Shown: positions 22,124-30,479, counted from the stretch's first letter. The stretch is 34,745 nucleotides of DNA from Clostridiales bacterium (GCA_021202515.1 JAJQCW010000071.1:1-34745); one strand, 5' to 3'. Notes: generated by a model not told the origin, from the letters alone. Made by a program: numbers and translations.

Positions 22124-22498
22124 ATGCTGGGCAACCTTTTGACCAACTATGAGGACGTGGCGGCGGTGATATTGTTCGTCATCGGCATGGGCAACCTGCT
22201 GCTCCAGTCCAACCTGGTGAAGAAGATCATCGGCCTGGACATCATGGACTCCGCTGTTTATCTGTTCCTGGCCTCCAAGGGCTACATCGAGGGGGGCGCG
22301 TCTCCCATCTATGTGGACGGCATCATGGATGCGTCCTATTACATCAACCCCATCCCCGCGGGCCTGGTGCTGACCGGCATCGTGGTGTCTGTCAGCGTCA
22401 GCGCGCTGATGATGGCGCTGACCATCTGCCTTTACCGGGAATACCACACCCTGAACCTGGACGAAATCATGTTGAAGCTCGGCAAGGAGGAGATGTAA
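22124..22498 (+). CDS. mrpC: Na+/H+ antiporter subunit MrpC (NuoK-like)
   Basis: This 124-residue three-helix subunit is homologous to NuoK of complex I (MrpC/MnhC, MbhG). Visible features are IGMGNLLLQSNLVKKIIGLDIMDSAV and the helix containing DASYYINPIPAGLVLTGIVVSVSVSALMMAL, whose INPIPAGLVLTGIVVS stretch is diagnostic. GGAGG lies 12 bp upstream of the ATG at 22124, which is one base past the preceding stop. It is followed without a gap by the first large antiporter subunit (TAA then ATG). Confidence 0.93.
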   Translation: MLGNLLTNYEDVAAVILFVIGMGNLLLQSNLVKKIIGLDIMDSAVYLFLASKGYIEGGASPIYVDGIMDASYYINPIPAGLVLTGIVVSVSVSALMMALTICLYREYHTLNLDEIMLKLGKEEM

Positions 22499-23995
22499 AT
22501 GACGCTGGTGCAAAACTTCCCCTTCTTCTGCATCATCCTCTCCATGTTCTCCGCCATCATCTCCTTCCCCATGAATCACCGGTGGGCCATGCGGGTCCAC
22601 CTGGTCATGGTGACGGTGGTGCTGGCGCTGTCCCTGTGCGTGCTGAACTACACCGCCTCCACGGGGGAGAGCTACACCTTCATGATGGGCCACTTCCCGG
22701 CCCCCTGGGGCAACGAAATTCGCATCGGCGTGCTGGAGGCGCTGATGGCGGTGTTTTTCAGTCTCATCATGCTGCTGTCGGTGCTGGGCGGTCTGGCCCA
22801 CATCGGCCGGGAGCTGAAAAATTCCCGGAAGAATCTGTTTTTCATTCTGCTGGACCTGCTGATGAGCTCGCTGCTGGCGCTGATTTATACCAACGACCTG
22901 TTTACGGCCTACGTGTTCATTGAAATCAACACCATCTCCGCCTGCGGCCTCATCATGATCAAAAAGGAGGGCCGGACCTACGTCTCCGCCCTGCGGTACA
23001 TGGTCATGAGCCTGGTGGGTTCCAGCCTGTTCCTCATCGCCCTGACGCTGCTGTACACCATCACGGGACAGCTCCTGATGTCCCCCGCGAAAGAGGCCCT
23101 GGCGGAGCTGGTGGCCGCGGGCGAATACGAGGTGCCCATGCTGGTCATTATCGCCCTGGTGACGGTGGGCCTGGGCATCAAGAGCGGCCTCTACCCCTTC
23201 CACACCTGGATACCCGACGCCTACGGCTACACCACCCCTTCCGCCAGCGCGATTTTGTCCTCGCTGGTGTCCAAGGGCTATCTGTTCCTGCTGATTAAGA
23301 TTTTCTACCGGGTGCTGGACTTCGAGTTCGTGGTCAGCAGCCAGGTGGTGAACCTGCTCTTTATGCTGGGTATCCTCGGCATGATCATGGGGTCCTGGCT
23401 GGCCATTAAGACCCAGAACATCCGGCGCATGGCGGCGTTCTCCTCCGTGGCGCAGATCGGTTACATCTACATGGGCATCGGCCTGGGCACCACCGCAGGC
23501 GTGGTGGCCGCCCTGTTCCACATCATCTCCCACGGCGCCATGAAGTCCCTGCTGTTCATCAGCATTTCCGGTCTCTCCGAGGTGTCCGACGACAAGTCGG
23601 ACTTCGAGTCGCTGAAAGGCGCGGGCTTCCGCAACAAACTGGCGGGGGTGGCCTACACGGTGGGGGCCATGTCCATGATCGGTATGCCCCTGCTGACCGG
23701 CTTCATCTCCAAGTATATGTTCGCCTCCGCCGCCACCACCGCCTTGCAGGGCAAGATGGTGATCGCCTGGATCGCGCTGGCCATCAGCACGATTCTGAAC
23801 ACCGTGTACTTCATGGGCAGCGTGCTGACCATCTACCACTCGGTCCCGGCGGAGCAGCGCAAGCCCCACGGCATGATGCCCTCCCGCGTGGAGTCTGTGG
23901 GAACGGTGGGACTGATCGCGCTGAACGTCGGCCTGGGCATTGCGGCCACGCCGGTCATTCAGGCCATTCAGACTGGCCTTGCCATATTTGGTTGA
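22499..23995 (+). CDS. mrpD: Large antiporter subunit 1 (MrpD/NuoN-type)
   Basis: This 498-residue proton-translocation subunit has about 14 helices. Conserved membrane residues of the NuoL/M/N family are present: E142 (FIEINTIS, helix 5), K228 (GLGIKSGLYPFH, helix 7), K259 (SLVSKGY, helix 8), K349 (SHGAMKSLL) and K405 (GFISKYMF, helix 12). The position directly after mrpC is that of MrpD/MbhH. It ends 15 bp before the next large subunit, and AAGGAGG at the end of mrpC serves as its ribosome binding site. Confidence 0.92.
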   Translation: MTLVQNFPFFCIILSMFSAIISFPMNHRWAMRVHLVMVTVVLALSLCVLNYTASTGESYTFMMGHFPAPWGNEIRIGVLEALMAVFFSLIMLLSVLGGLAHIGRELKNSRKNLFFILLDLLMSSLLALIYTNDLFTAYVFIEINTISACGLIMIKKEGRTYVSALRYMVMSLVGSSLFLIALTLLYTITGQLLMSPAKEALAELVAAGEYEVPMLVIIALVTVGLGIKSGLYPFHTWIPDAYGYTTPSASAILSSLVSKGYLFLLIKIFYRVLDFEFVVSSQVVNLLFMLGILGMIMGSWLAIKTQNIRRMAAFSSVAQIGYIYMGIGLGTTAGVVAALFHIISHGAMKSLLFISISGLSEVSDDKSDFESLKGAGFRNKLAGVAYTVGAMSMIGMPLLTGFISKYMFASAATTALQGKMVIAWIALAISTILNTVYFMGSVLTIYHSVPAEQRKPHGMMPSRVESVGTVGLIALNVGLGIAATPVIQAIQTGLAIFG

Positions 23996-24010
23996 CGGGA
24001 GGGAGAAAAG

Positions 24011-25474
24011 ATGATTGCTTTGCTGATTCCCGTGTTAATGCCCATTGCGGTGGGCGTGCTGCTGATGGTGTTCCCGCCCCGGCAGCGGAAAATCATGCTG
24101 GCCGTGGTGTTTGCGGCGCTGGCCATCAGCCTGGCCCTGGCGGTGGGAGTAGCCCTCCAGCCGGAGGACGCCCTGTGCCTGACCCTGGGCACCGTGGCGG
24201 AAGGCTTGACCTTCTATCTCCAGGTGGACGCCGTGGGCAAGCTGTTCTCGGTGCTGGTGGCCTTTGTCTGGCTGCTGGTGGGGCTGGACGCCTTTGAGTA
24301 CATGAGCCACGAGCACGACGAACCCCGGTTCTTCGGCTTTTACCTCATTGTGGAGGGCGTGCTGGCGGCCCTGTGCTACGCCGGCAACCTGTTCACCTTC
24401 TATGTGTTCTTTGAGGTGATGACCCTGACTTCTGTCCCGCTGGTCATGCACGAGCTGACCCACGAGGCGGTCATGGCGGGTCTGAAATACCTGTTTTACT
24501 CGGTGGGCGGGGCGTTTTTGTCGCTCTTCGGCCTGTTCCTGTTCACCGCCCAGGGCGCTGAGCTGACCTTCACGGCGGGGGGCGTGCTGGACAGCGCGTC
24601 TGCCTCCGGCGTGGCGCGGCTGGCGGTGTTCCTGATGATTTTGGGCTTCGGCACCAAGGCGGGCATGTTCCCCATGCACGGCTGGCTGCCCACCGCCCAT
24701 CCGGTGGCCCCGGCCCCGGCCAGCGCGGTGCTGTCCGGCGTCATCACCAAGGCCGGTGTGCTGGGCATCCTCCGCACCGTGTACTATGTGGCGGGGCCGG
24801 AGCTGATCCGGGGCACCTGGGTGCAGTACGCCTGGATCGGCCTGACGCTGATCACCGTCTTTATGGGGTCCATGCTGGCCTACCGGGAGAACGTGCTGAA
24901 AAAGCGGCTGGCCTATTCCACCGTCAGCCAGGTCTCTTATGTGCTGTTCGGCCTGTCCCTGCTCCAGCCGGTGGCCTTTGTGGGGGCGCTGCTCCATGTG
25001 GTGTTCCACTCGCTGGTGAAGAACGGCCTGTTCCTCTCGGCGGGCGCCATCATCTGCAAGACCGGCAAGACCAAGGTGGACGAGCTGAAAGGCATCGGCA
25101 AGGAAATGCCCGTGGTCCTGTGGTGCTTCACCCTGGCGGGCGTGACTTTGGTGGGTATCCCGCCCACCAGCGCCTTTGTCAGCAAGTGGTATCTGGCCAC
25201 CGGTTCGCTGGCCTCCGGTATCCCGGTGGCCTCCTGGCTGGGGCCGGTGGTGCTGCTGGTCAGCGCCCTGCTGACGGCGGGGTACCTGCTCACCGTCTCC
25301 ATCGACGCGTTCCTGCCGGGCAGCGACTACAACTATGCCGCGCTGGAAAAACACGAACCCACCTGGCAGATGCTGGTTCCCATCGTGACGCTGACCGCTC
25401 TGGCGGTGCTGCTTGGGGTCTGGCCCGGCGGACTGACGGCGCTGCTCACCAACATCGCCGGCAGCGTGCTTTGA
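24011..25474 (+). CDS. Large antiporter subunit 2 (NuoM/MrpD-type)
   Basis: This 487-residue paralog of the preceding gene keeps the full set of conserved charges: E135 (YVFFEVMTL), K216 (GFGTKAGMFPMHGWLP), K247 (GVITKAGV), K337 (HSLVKNGLF) and K392 (AFVSKWYLA). It also has the HPVAPAPASAVLSG loop, shared with subunit 4 and with complex I/hydrogenase-4 types. It should carry out proton or cation translocation in the same complex. GGAGGGAG lies about 7 bp upstream of the ATG. Canonical Mrp operons lack this extra subunit. Confidence 0.9.
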   Translation: MIALLIPVLMPIAVGVLLMVFPPRQRKIMLAVVFAALAISLALAVGVALQPEDALCLTLGTVAEGLTFYLQVDAVGKLFSVLVAFVWLLVGLDAFEYMSHEHDEPRFFGFYLIVEGVLAALCYAGNLFTFYVFFEVMTLTSVPLVMHELTHEAVMAGLKYLFYSVGGAFLSLFGLFLFTAQGAELTFTAGGVLDSASASGVARLAVFLMILGFGTKAGMFPMHGWLPTAHPVAPAPASAVLSGVITKAGVLGILRTVYYVAGPELIRGTWVQYAWIGLTLITVFMGSMLAYRENVLKKRLAYSTVSQVSYVLFGLSLLQPVAFVGALLHVVFHSLVKNGLFLSAGAIICKTGKTKVDELKGIGKEMPVVLWCFTLAGVTLVGIPPTSAFVSKWYLATGSLASGIPVASWLGPVVLLVSALLTAGYLLTVSIDAFLPGSDYNYAALEKHEPTWQMLVPIVTLTALAVLLGVWPGGLTALLTNIAGSVL

Positions 25475-25493
25475 GAGGGGAGGGAAACGCTGT

Positions 25494-26969
25494 ATGAGTC
25501 CTTATTTCATTCTGGTGCCCATTCTGGTCCCCATCCTGGCGGGAATCTTGCTGATGACCTTCCCCATCCAGGACTACAAAACCCGGGCCGTGGCGGTGGA
25601 GTCGGTGGTCATCCTCAACTCCATTTTGGTGTTTGTGCTGCTGCTGAACCGCCCGGCGGAACGGCTGTATCTGTTTTCCTTTGTGGAGGGCCTGCCTCTG
25701 ACGCTGAACATCGACGGCATGGCCACCTTCTTCGGCGGGCTGGTGGCCTTCCTGTGGCCCCTGGCGACCCTGTACACCTTTGAGTATATGCGCCACGAGG
25801 AGCGGGTCAACACCTTCCTCTCCTTCTACACCATCACCTATGGCGTGACGCTGGGTGTGGCTTTCGCGGGGAATATCGTCACCATGTACCTGTTCTACGA
25901 GGCGCTGACCATGGTGACGCTGCCGCTGGTCATCCACACCATGACCGAGGAGGCCCAAAAAGCCACCCGGAAGTATTTGAACTACATGATCGGCGGCACC
26001 GCCTTCGCCTTCATCGGCATCGTGTTCTACTCCCTGTTCTGCACGGACATCGAGTTCGTGCTGGGGGGCAACCTGGACGTTGCCAATCTGGGCGAGTACG
26101 CCAACATCGCCCTGCTGGTCTACGTGCTGGCCTTCTTCGGCTTTGGTGTGAAAGCGGCGGTGTTCCCCTTCCACGGGTGGCTGCCCTCGGCGTCGGTGGC
26201 CCCCACCCCGGTCACTGCCCTGCTCCACGCGGTGGCGGTGGTCAAGTCCGGCGTGTTCGCCATTATGCGCCTGACCTACTTCTGCTTCGGCGCGGACTTC
26301 CTGAAAGGCACCTGGGCGCAAACCGTTGTGGTTATCGCGGCGATGGTCACCATCGTCTATGGCTCCACCCAGGGCGTGCGGGAGAACCACTTCAAACGCC
26401 GTCTGGCCTACTCCACCGTCAGCAACCTGTCCTATATCCTGCTGGGCGTGACCATGATGTCCCCCTTGGGGCTGGTGGCGGGGCTGTGCCACATGTTCGT
26501 CCACGCCATTATGAAGATCAGCGGCTTCTTCTGCGCCGGCGCGGTGATGCACCAGACGGACAAGAATTACGTCTACGAGCTGGACGGGCTGGGCTACGCC
26601 ATGCCCGCCACCTTCACGGCGCTGCTGATTTCCGGCCTGTCGCTGACGGGTATCCCCCTGTTCGCGGGCTTCGTCAGCAAGTGGAGCATCGTCCAGGCCC
26701 TGCTGGAGCAGCCCTCCATCATGGGCTATGTGGGAGTGTTCGTGCTGCTGTATTCGGCGCTGATGACGGGTATTTATATGCTGTCCATCAACGTGCGGGG
26801 CTGGTTCTCCGGCGGAACTGCCGCCCGGCAGGACAGCGCCAGGTTCCACGACCCCAGTTGGCTGATGCTGCTGCCGCTGGCGATCTTCTCGGTCATCACG
26901 GTGGCCCTGGGCCTGAACGCCCAGGCGCTGCTGGCGTTCGTCCAGAGCATCGCCACCGGGACGTTCTGA
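25494..26969 (+). CDS. Large antiporter subunit 3 (NuoM/MrpD-type)
   Basis: This is a 491-residue third paralog. Key residues are retained: E136 (MYLFYEALTM), K220 (GFGVKAAVFPFHGWLP), K251 (AVVKSGVFA), K341 (HAIMKISGFF) and K396 (GFVSKWSIV). The helix 7-8 loop reads SASVAPTPVTALLH, the NuoL/M-like version, different from subunits 2 and 4. GAGGGGAGGG at about 25474-25483 precedes the ATG. Tight spacing (19 bp before, 16 bp after) places it in the same transcript and complex. Confidence 0.9.
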   Translation: MSPYFILVPILVPILAGILLMTFPIQDYKTRAVAVESVVILNSILVFVLLLNRPAERLYLFSFVEGLPLTLNIDGMATFFGGLVAFLWPLATLYTFEYMRHEERVNTFLSFYTITYGVTLGVAFAGNIVTMYLFYEALTMVTLPLVIHTMTEEAQKATRKYLNYMIGGTAFAFIGIVFYSLFCTDIEFVLGGNLDVANLGEYANIALLVYVLAFFGFGVKAAVFPFHGWLPSASVAPTPVTALLHAVAVVKSGVFAIMRLTYFCFGADFLKGTWAQTVVVIAAMVTIVYGSTQGVRENHFKRRLAYSTVSNLSYILLGVTMMSPLGLVAGLCHMFVHAIMKISGFFCAGAVMHQTDKNYVYELDGLGYAMPATFTALLISGLSLTGIPLFAGFVSKWSIVQALLEQPSIMGYVGVFVLLYSALMTGIYMLSINVRGWFSGGTAARQDSARFHDPSWLMLLPLAIFSVITVALGLNAQALLAFVQSIATGTF

Positions 26970-26985
26970 GAGGAGGATGTGTGTT

Positions 26986-29088
26986 ATGACTGGAAATCCC
27001 ATTCTCCTGCTGCTGGTGCTCGGCCCCATGGCGGCGGGTATCGTCAGTTACCTCATCGGGCGGCGAAACAAGGCCCTGCGGGATATCTTCGCCATCGCCG
27101 TCACCGTGGCGGAGGCGGCAATCATGTTGCTGCTCGTGCTGATGGGCGGGGAAGTGTCCCTGTCCGTGCCGGGGGTCTGCGGTATGGGCCTGTCCTTCCA
27201 GATGGACGGCTTCCGGGGCATTTTTGCCACCGTCACCGCCTATATGTGGATGATGACCACCATTTTCTCCCGGGAGTACCTGGCCCACTCCCGGAACCGC
27301 AACCGGTATTACCTGTTCCTGCTGCTGACCCTGGGCGCGACGATGGGGGTGTTCCTCTCCGACGACCTGTTTACCACCTTCGTGTTCTTTGAACTGATGA
27401 GCATGGCCTCTTACGTCACCGTCATTCACGACGAGAAGCCAGAGACCCTCTACGCCGGCGGCGTCTACCTGGCGGTGGCGGTCATCGGCGGCCTGGTGGC
27501 GCTGATGGGCATCTTCATGCTCTACAGCGTGACCGGCACCCTCCAGCTCTCTGAGCTGCTGGCCGCTTGTCAGGCGGCGTTCCCCGGCAACGAGGCGTGG
27601 TTCTACGTGCTGGGCGGCTGCATCCTCTTCGGCTTCGGCGCGAAGGCGGGCATGTACCCCCTCCACGTCTGGCTGCCCATGGCCCATCCCGTGGCCCCGG
27701 CCCCGGCCAGCGCCCTGCTGTCCGGTATCATCACCAAGTCGGGCATCTTCGGGGTGCTGGTGCTGTGCACCCGCATCTTCGCGGAGAACGCCTACTGGGG
27801 CTTTGTCATCCTGCTGCTGGGCGTGGTGACCATGCTGCTGGGCGGCCTCCTGGCCATCTTCTCGCTGGATCTGAAGCGGACGCTGGCCTGCTCCTCTATG
27901 TCCCAGTTGGGCTTTATCTTCGTGGGCATGGGCATGATGGACCTGCTGGGCGAGGAAAACGCCCTGGCGGTCCGGGGCACCCTGCTCCATATGTTCAACC
28001 ACTCCAATTTGAAGCTGGTGCTGTTCATGGCCGCCGGTGTGGTGGTGATGAACCTCCACAAGCTGGACCTGAACGACATCCGTGGCTTTGGCCGCAAAAA
28101 GCCCCTGCTGTGCTATGTGTTCCTGATGGGTTCCCTGGGCATCGGCGGCATCCCCCTGTTCAACGGCTACATCAGCAAGACGCTGATCCACGAGAGCATC
28201 GTGGAGTACATCGAGCTGCTGGAGGAGGGCCACAGTGTGGTCAGCTTCGCCGCAGCCAACAACGCCACCCTGTTCCACGTCATCGAGTGGCTGTTCATCA
28301 TCACCGGCGCCATGACGGTGGCCTATATGACCAAGCTGTTTGTGGTGCTGTTTGTGGAAAAGAACCGAGACCGGGCGGTGCAGGCGTCCTTCGAGGCCAA
28401 TACCCATTACTGCAACAAGGCCACCGCCGCTGTGCTGGCGGTCAGCGCCACGGTGCTGCCCATTTTGGGCGTGCTGCCTTACCTGACACTGAACAAAATT
28501 GCTGACCTGGGCCAGGGCTTCCTGAACGGCGTCTCCCCGGAGCACGCGGTCAACTACTTCTCCCTGACCAACCTGAAAGGCGGTCTGTATTCCATCGTCA
28601 TCGGCGCGGTCATCTACCTGCTGGTCATCCGGCTGGGGATGCGGGTGAAGCAGCCGGACAGGACCTATGTCTATGTCAACCGCTGGCCCAAACATCTGGA
28701 CCTGCTGGAGCTGGTCTATCGCCCGCTGGTGCTGGGCCTGCTGCCCACTGTGGCCGGGTTCCTGTGCCGCTGCCTGGACTATGTGCTGGACGGCCTGGTG
28801 TTGCTGGGCCGAAAGACCACCCACAAGCAGCTCCGGGAGGGTCGTCTGCTGCCCAAGGGCTTCGAGCTGGCCTACGTGGTGGGCAGTCTGCTGGACGGCG
28901 GAGTGGCCCTGCTGAACGCCACCTTCTGCAAGCGCAATCCCATTCAGGCGGACTTTGTGCGGTTCTTTGCCGACCAGAGCCGCATCTATGAGGAGACCAA
29001 GCGGGAGGTCATGTCCGGCGTGTCCTTTAGCCTGATGATGTTCGGCGTGGGCATTATGCTCGTGGTCATTTACCTGCTGGTGGTGTGA
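26986..29088 (+). CDS. Large antiporter subunit 4 (NuoL/HyfB/MrpA-like, long C-terminus)
   Basis: At 700 residues this is the largest subunit. The first 500 residues are a NuoL/M/N core with E136 (FVFFELMSM), K220 (GFGAKAGMYPLHVWLP), K251 (IITKSGIF), K343 (HSNLKLVLF) and K398 (GYISKTLI). The remaining 200 residues carry extra hydrophobic segments and a long amphipathic stretch, reminiscent of the C-terminal extension of NuoL/HyfB or of the MrpA N-terminal subunit; homology of this part is unproven. The ATG at 26986 is chosen because AGGAGG (26971-26976) lies 9 bp upstream; ATG at 26977 abuts it. It is the last gene of the operon, followed by a terminator. No hydrogenase, ferredoxin or quinone module follows. 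Confidence 0.9.
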   Translation: MTGNPILLLLVLGPMAAGIVSYLIGRRNKALRDIFAIAVTVAEAAIMLLLVLMGGEVSLSVPGVCGMGLSFQMDGFRGIFATVTAYMWMMTTIFSREYLAHSRNRNRYYLFLLLTLGATMGVFLSDDLFTTFVFFELMSMASYVTVIHDEKPETLYAGGVYLAVAVIGGLVALMGIFMLYSVTGTLQLSELLAACQAAFPGNEAWFYVLGGCILFGFGAKAGMYPLHVWLPMAHPVAPAPASALLSGIITKSGIFGVLVLCTRIFAENAYWGFVILLLGVVTMLLGGLLAIFSLDLKRTLACSSMSQLGFIFVGMGMMDLLGEENALAVRGTLLHMFNHSNLKLVLFMAAGVVVMNLHKLDLNDIRGFGRKKPLLCYVFLMGSLGIGGIPLFNGYISKTLIHESIVEYIELLEEGHSVVSFAAANNATLFHVIEWLFIITGAMTVAYMTKLFVVLFVEKNRDRAVQASFEANTHYCNKATAAVLAVSATVLPILGVLPYLTLNKIADLGQGFLNGVSPEHAVNYFSLTNLKGGLYSIVIGAVIYLLVIRLGMRVKQPDRTYVYVNRWPKHLDLLELVYRPLVLGLLPTVAGFLCRCLDYVLDGLVLLGRKTTHKQLREGRLLPKGFELAYVVGSLLDGGVALLNATFCKRNPIQADFVRFFADQSRIYEETKREVMSGVSFSLMMFGVGIMLVVIYLLVV

Positions 29089-29121
29089 CAATGAGCAATG
29101 TGCAATGAGCAATTTGCAATG
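29089..29121. repeat. R1 solo arm after the antiporter operon
   Basis: AT-rich R1 arm (CAATGAGCAATGTGCAATGAGC-type units, shortened here) that begins at the first base after the last antiporter stop codon. No inverted partner was seen before the next gene. Confidence 0.65.
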
Positions 29122-29163
29122 AGCTGTTGACGGTTCGCGCGTTGACTGTTCCTGAGAAGCGTT

Positions 29164-29200
29164 TCCCCACCCGTGGCGTGGCTGCGGGTGGGGATTTTCC
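29164..29200 (+). terminator. Intrinsic terminator of the antiporter operon
   Basis: CCCCACCCG (29165-29173) pairs with CGGGTGGGG (29185-29193), extended by T-A, followed by ATTTTCC and TGTTTTTG. Confidence 0.8.
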
Positions 29201-29230
29201 TGTTTTTGTGAACTTTTTGGCTTCGTCATT

Positions 29231-29298
29231 GTAGGGGCGGCCCGTGGCCGCCCTGGAAACCCACGCGGAACCTGCGGGCGGCGGAGCGCCGCCCCTAC
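29231..29298. repeat. R2 palindromic repeat, copy 3
   Basis: GTAGGGGCGGCCCGTGGCCGCCC and, inverted, GGCGGAGCGCCGCCCCTAC flank a short loop. The right arm differs somewhat from the other two copies. Length about 68 bp. Confidence 0.8.
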
Positions 29299-29304
29299 AC
29301 AAAC

Positions 29305-29348
29305 GAAGATGTTCACAGCGCGGTAAAGCGCTGATTTAGAACATCTTC
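29305..29348. other. Perfect two-tier hairpin
   Basis: GAAGATGTTC (29305-29314) pairs perfectly with GAACATCTTC (29339-29348), and CAGCGC (29316-29321) with GCGCTG (29328-29333). Together they form an almost uninterrupted 16-bp stem with a GGTAAA loop. A short TTTGCTT follows. It lies in a 595-bp non-coding gap. It could be a terminator or a structured RNA. Confidence 0.75.
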
Positions 29349-29594
29349 TTTGCTTCGGCGGAACCCACACCGCCAGGCGGCGCCCCACCCGGAGCGCCGC
29401 CTTTTCCGGGCCAGCGCCTGCCGACCCCTATTCCAAGACAGCCGACGCGGGGCCTCTGGGGGACATCCCCCGCGCCGCTGCGGAGGGCTGGCCACCGGAA
29501 GCGCGGCCTCTGCTGAGAACCGCCGCCTTGCCGTCTGACAACAGTATGGCCCGACCCGCCGGGGTTATCCCCGGTAAAAGCTGTTTAACCTGGC

Positions 29595-29624
29595 ACATAT
29601 TGGGGCATACTGTGGGCATAGGAT
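29595..29624 (+). promoter_or_regulatory. Candidate sigma-E promoter for the DUF2508-bofA pair
   Basis: ACATATT (29595-29601) matches the sigma-E -35 consensus KMATATT at 6 of 7 positions. CATAGGAT (29617-29624) matches CATACAHT at 6 of 8, with the expected 15-bp spacer. In Bacillus, bofA is sigma-E controlled. The promoter is 60 bp upstream of the gene pair. Confidence 0.55.
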
Positions 29625-29649
29625 AAGCTATCCGGGGCCTGTATGCCCC
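29602..29649. promoter_or_regulatory. Nested dyads over the candidate sigma-E promoter
   Basis: GGGGCATAC (29602-29610) and GTATGCCCC (29641-29649) are a perfect 9-bp inverted repeat enclosing a second perfect one, GGATA-AGC-TATCC (29621-29633). They cover the -10 region and the likely transcription start, so they may form an operator or a 5' stem-loop. Confidence 0.6.
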
Positions 29650-29683
29650 TGTAAATCTTGTAAAGACGGAAGGAGAAACGGCT

Positions 29684-29938
29684 ATGACGGAAGTATTACG
29701 CTGGCTGCGCAGACCCCAGGAGACCGAGGAGGAGCGGGAGCGGGCCGCCCTGACCAACCAGCTCCACGAGACCCGGTGCGCCATTCAGCGCACTTATCTA
29801 CAGTTCAACTCCACCGGCGACCCGGACCTGATCGACGCGGCGGTGTTCGACCTGAAAGCGGAACAGGCCCGGTATTCCTACCTGCTGCGGCGGCTGAAAA
29901 ATCTGGACCGCACCAACCAGGCGCTGAAAGCCGAATGA
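29684..29938 (+). CDS. DUF2508 (YaaL-like) protein
   Basis: This 84-residue soluble, charged protein has the DUF2508 signature DPDLIDAAVFDLKAEQARYSYLLRRLK in its C-terminal half. YaaL in Bacillus subtilis lies between recR and bofA, and here too the family precedes bofA. The role is unknown; conserved linkage suggests sporulation. AGGAG (29671-29675) is 8 bp upstream of the ATG. Its stop overlaps the bofA start by 4 bp (ATGA), so the two are co-translated. Confidence 0.88.
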   Translation: MTEVLRWLRRPQETEEERERAALTNQLHETRCAIQRTYLQFNSTGDPDLIDAAVFDLKAEQARYSYLLRRLKNLDRTNQALKAE

Positions 29939-30198
29939 CGGACGAGCAAGTATTGCTGGCGGGGCTGGGGCTGTTCGCGGCGCTGTTTCTGGCGATTCTG
30001 CTGCGGCGGGTGCTGGGAATGCTGTGCCGGGTGGCCCTGCGGGCGGCGGTGGGCGGCGGCGTACTGGCGGCGCTGGAACCCTTCGGCGGTCTGCTGGGGC
30101 TGCATTTAGGTGTGAACCTGTGCAACGCGCTGGTCATCGGGGTGCTGGGCGCGCCGGGGCTGGGGCTGCTGATGATGCTGAACTGGCTGATGCGATAA
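29935..30198 (+). CDS. bofA: Pro-sigma K processing inhibitor BofA family protein
   Basis: This 87-residue, mostly hydrophobic protein has two or three membrane helices and ends with the BofA-type stretch LHLGVNLCNALVIGVLGAPGLGLLMMLNWLM. In Bacillus, BofA sits in the outer forespore membrane with SpoIVFA and holds the SpoIVFB protease inactive, delaying sigma K maturation; in clostridia the pathway can differ. The first 30 residues are a helix with basic residues after it (LLRRVLGMLCRVALRAAVGGG). It is coupled to the DUF2508 gene, and no clear terminator follows. Confidence 0.88.
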   Translation: MTDEQVLLAGLGLFAALFLAILLRRVLGMLCRVALRAAVGGGVLAALEPFGGLLGLHLGVNLCNALVIGVLGAPGLGLLMMLNWLMR

Positions 30199-30288
30199 AC
30201 GCAGATGGAGAATAGTTCCATTCCAAAATCGAAACGGGGCGTGTGCGGCAGTTTATCCTTGTCAGAGCGAAACGCCTAGGAAGGAGCA

Positions 30289-30424
30289 GTGTGCAATGAT
30301 GGGGGGATCTCCGGCCAGTTGTTGTCGCCCCGCGGAACAAAGCGTTTTCCAAGTGCGTTCTCGTGATACGGACACGGCGGCAAAACGGGTCATTGCACAT
30401 TGCACATTGCTAATTGCTCATTGT
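30289..30424. repeat. R1 repeat pair, partly degraded
   Basis: A short left remnant (GTGTGCAATGAT, about 30289-30300) and a full right arm (CATTGCACATTGCACATTGC then TAATTGCTCATTG, 30391-30424) enclose about 90 bp. The rest of the 371-bp gap 30199-30569 contains only the promoter of the next gene; I see no other feature. Confidence 0.6.
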
Positions 30425-30479
30425 ATCTCCGGCGGATGATTTTATTCCCCCGATTCGTCAGGTTTTTCTGTCAGGGGGC

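Noticed and set aside
30296-30439. 47-codon open frame with AAGGAG 9 bp upstream of an ATG
   Set aside because: Much of it is R1 repeat sequence, with a low-complexity translation and no recognisable motif. The ribosome binding site match is probably chance.
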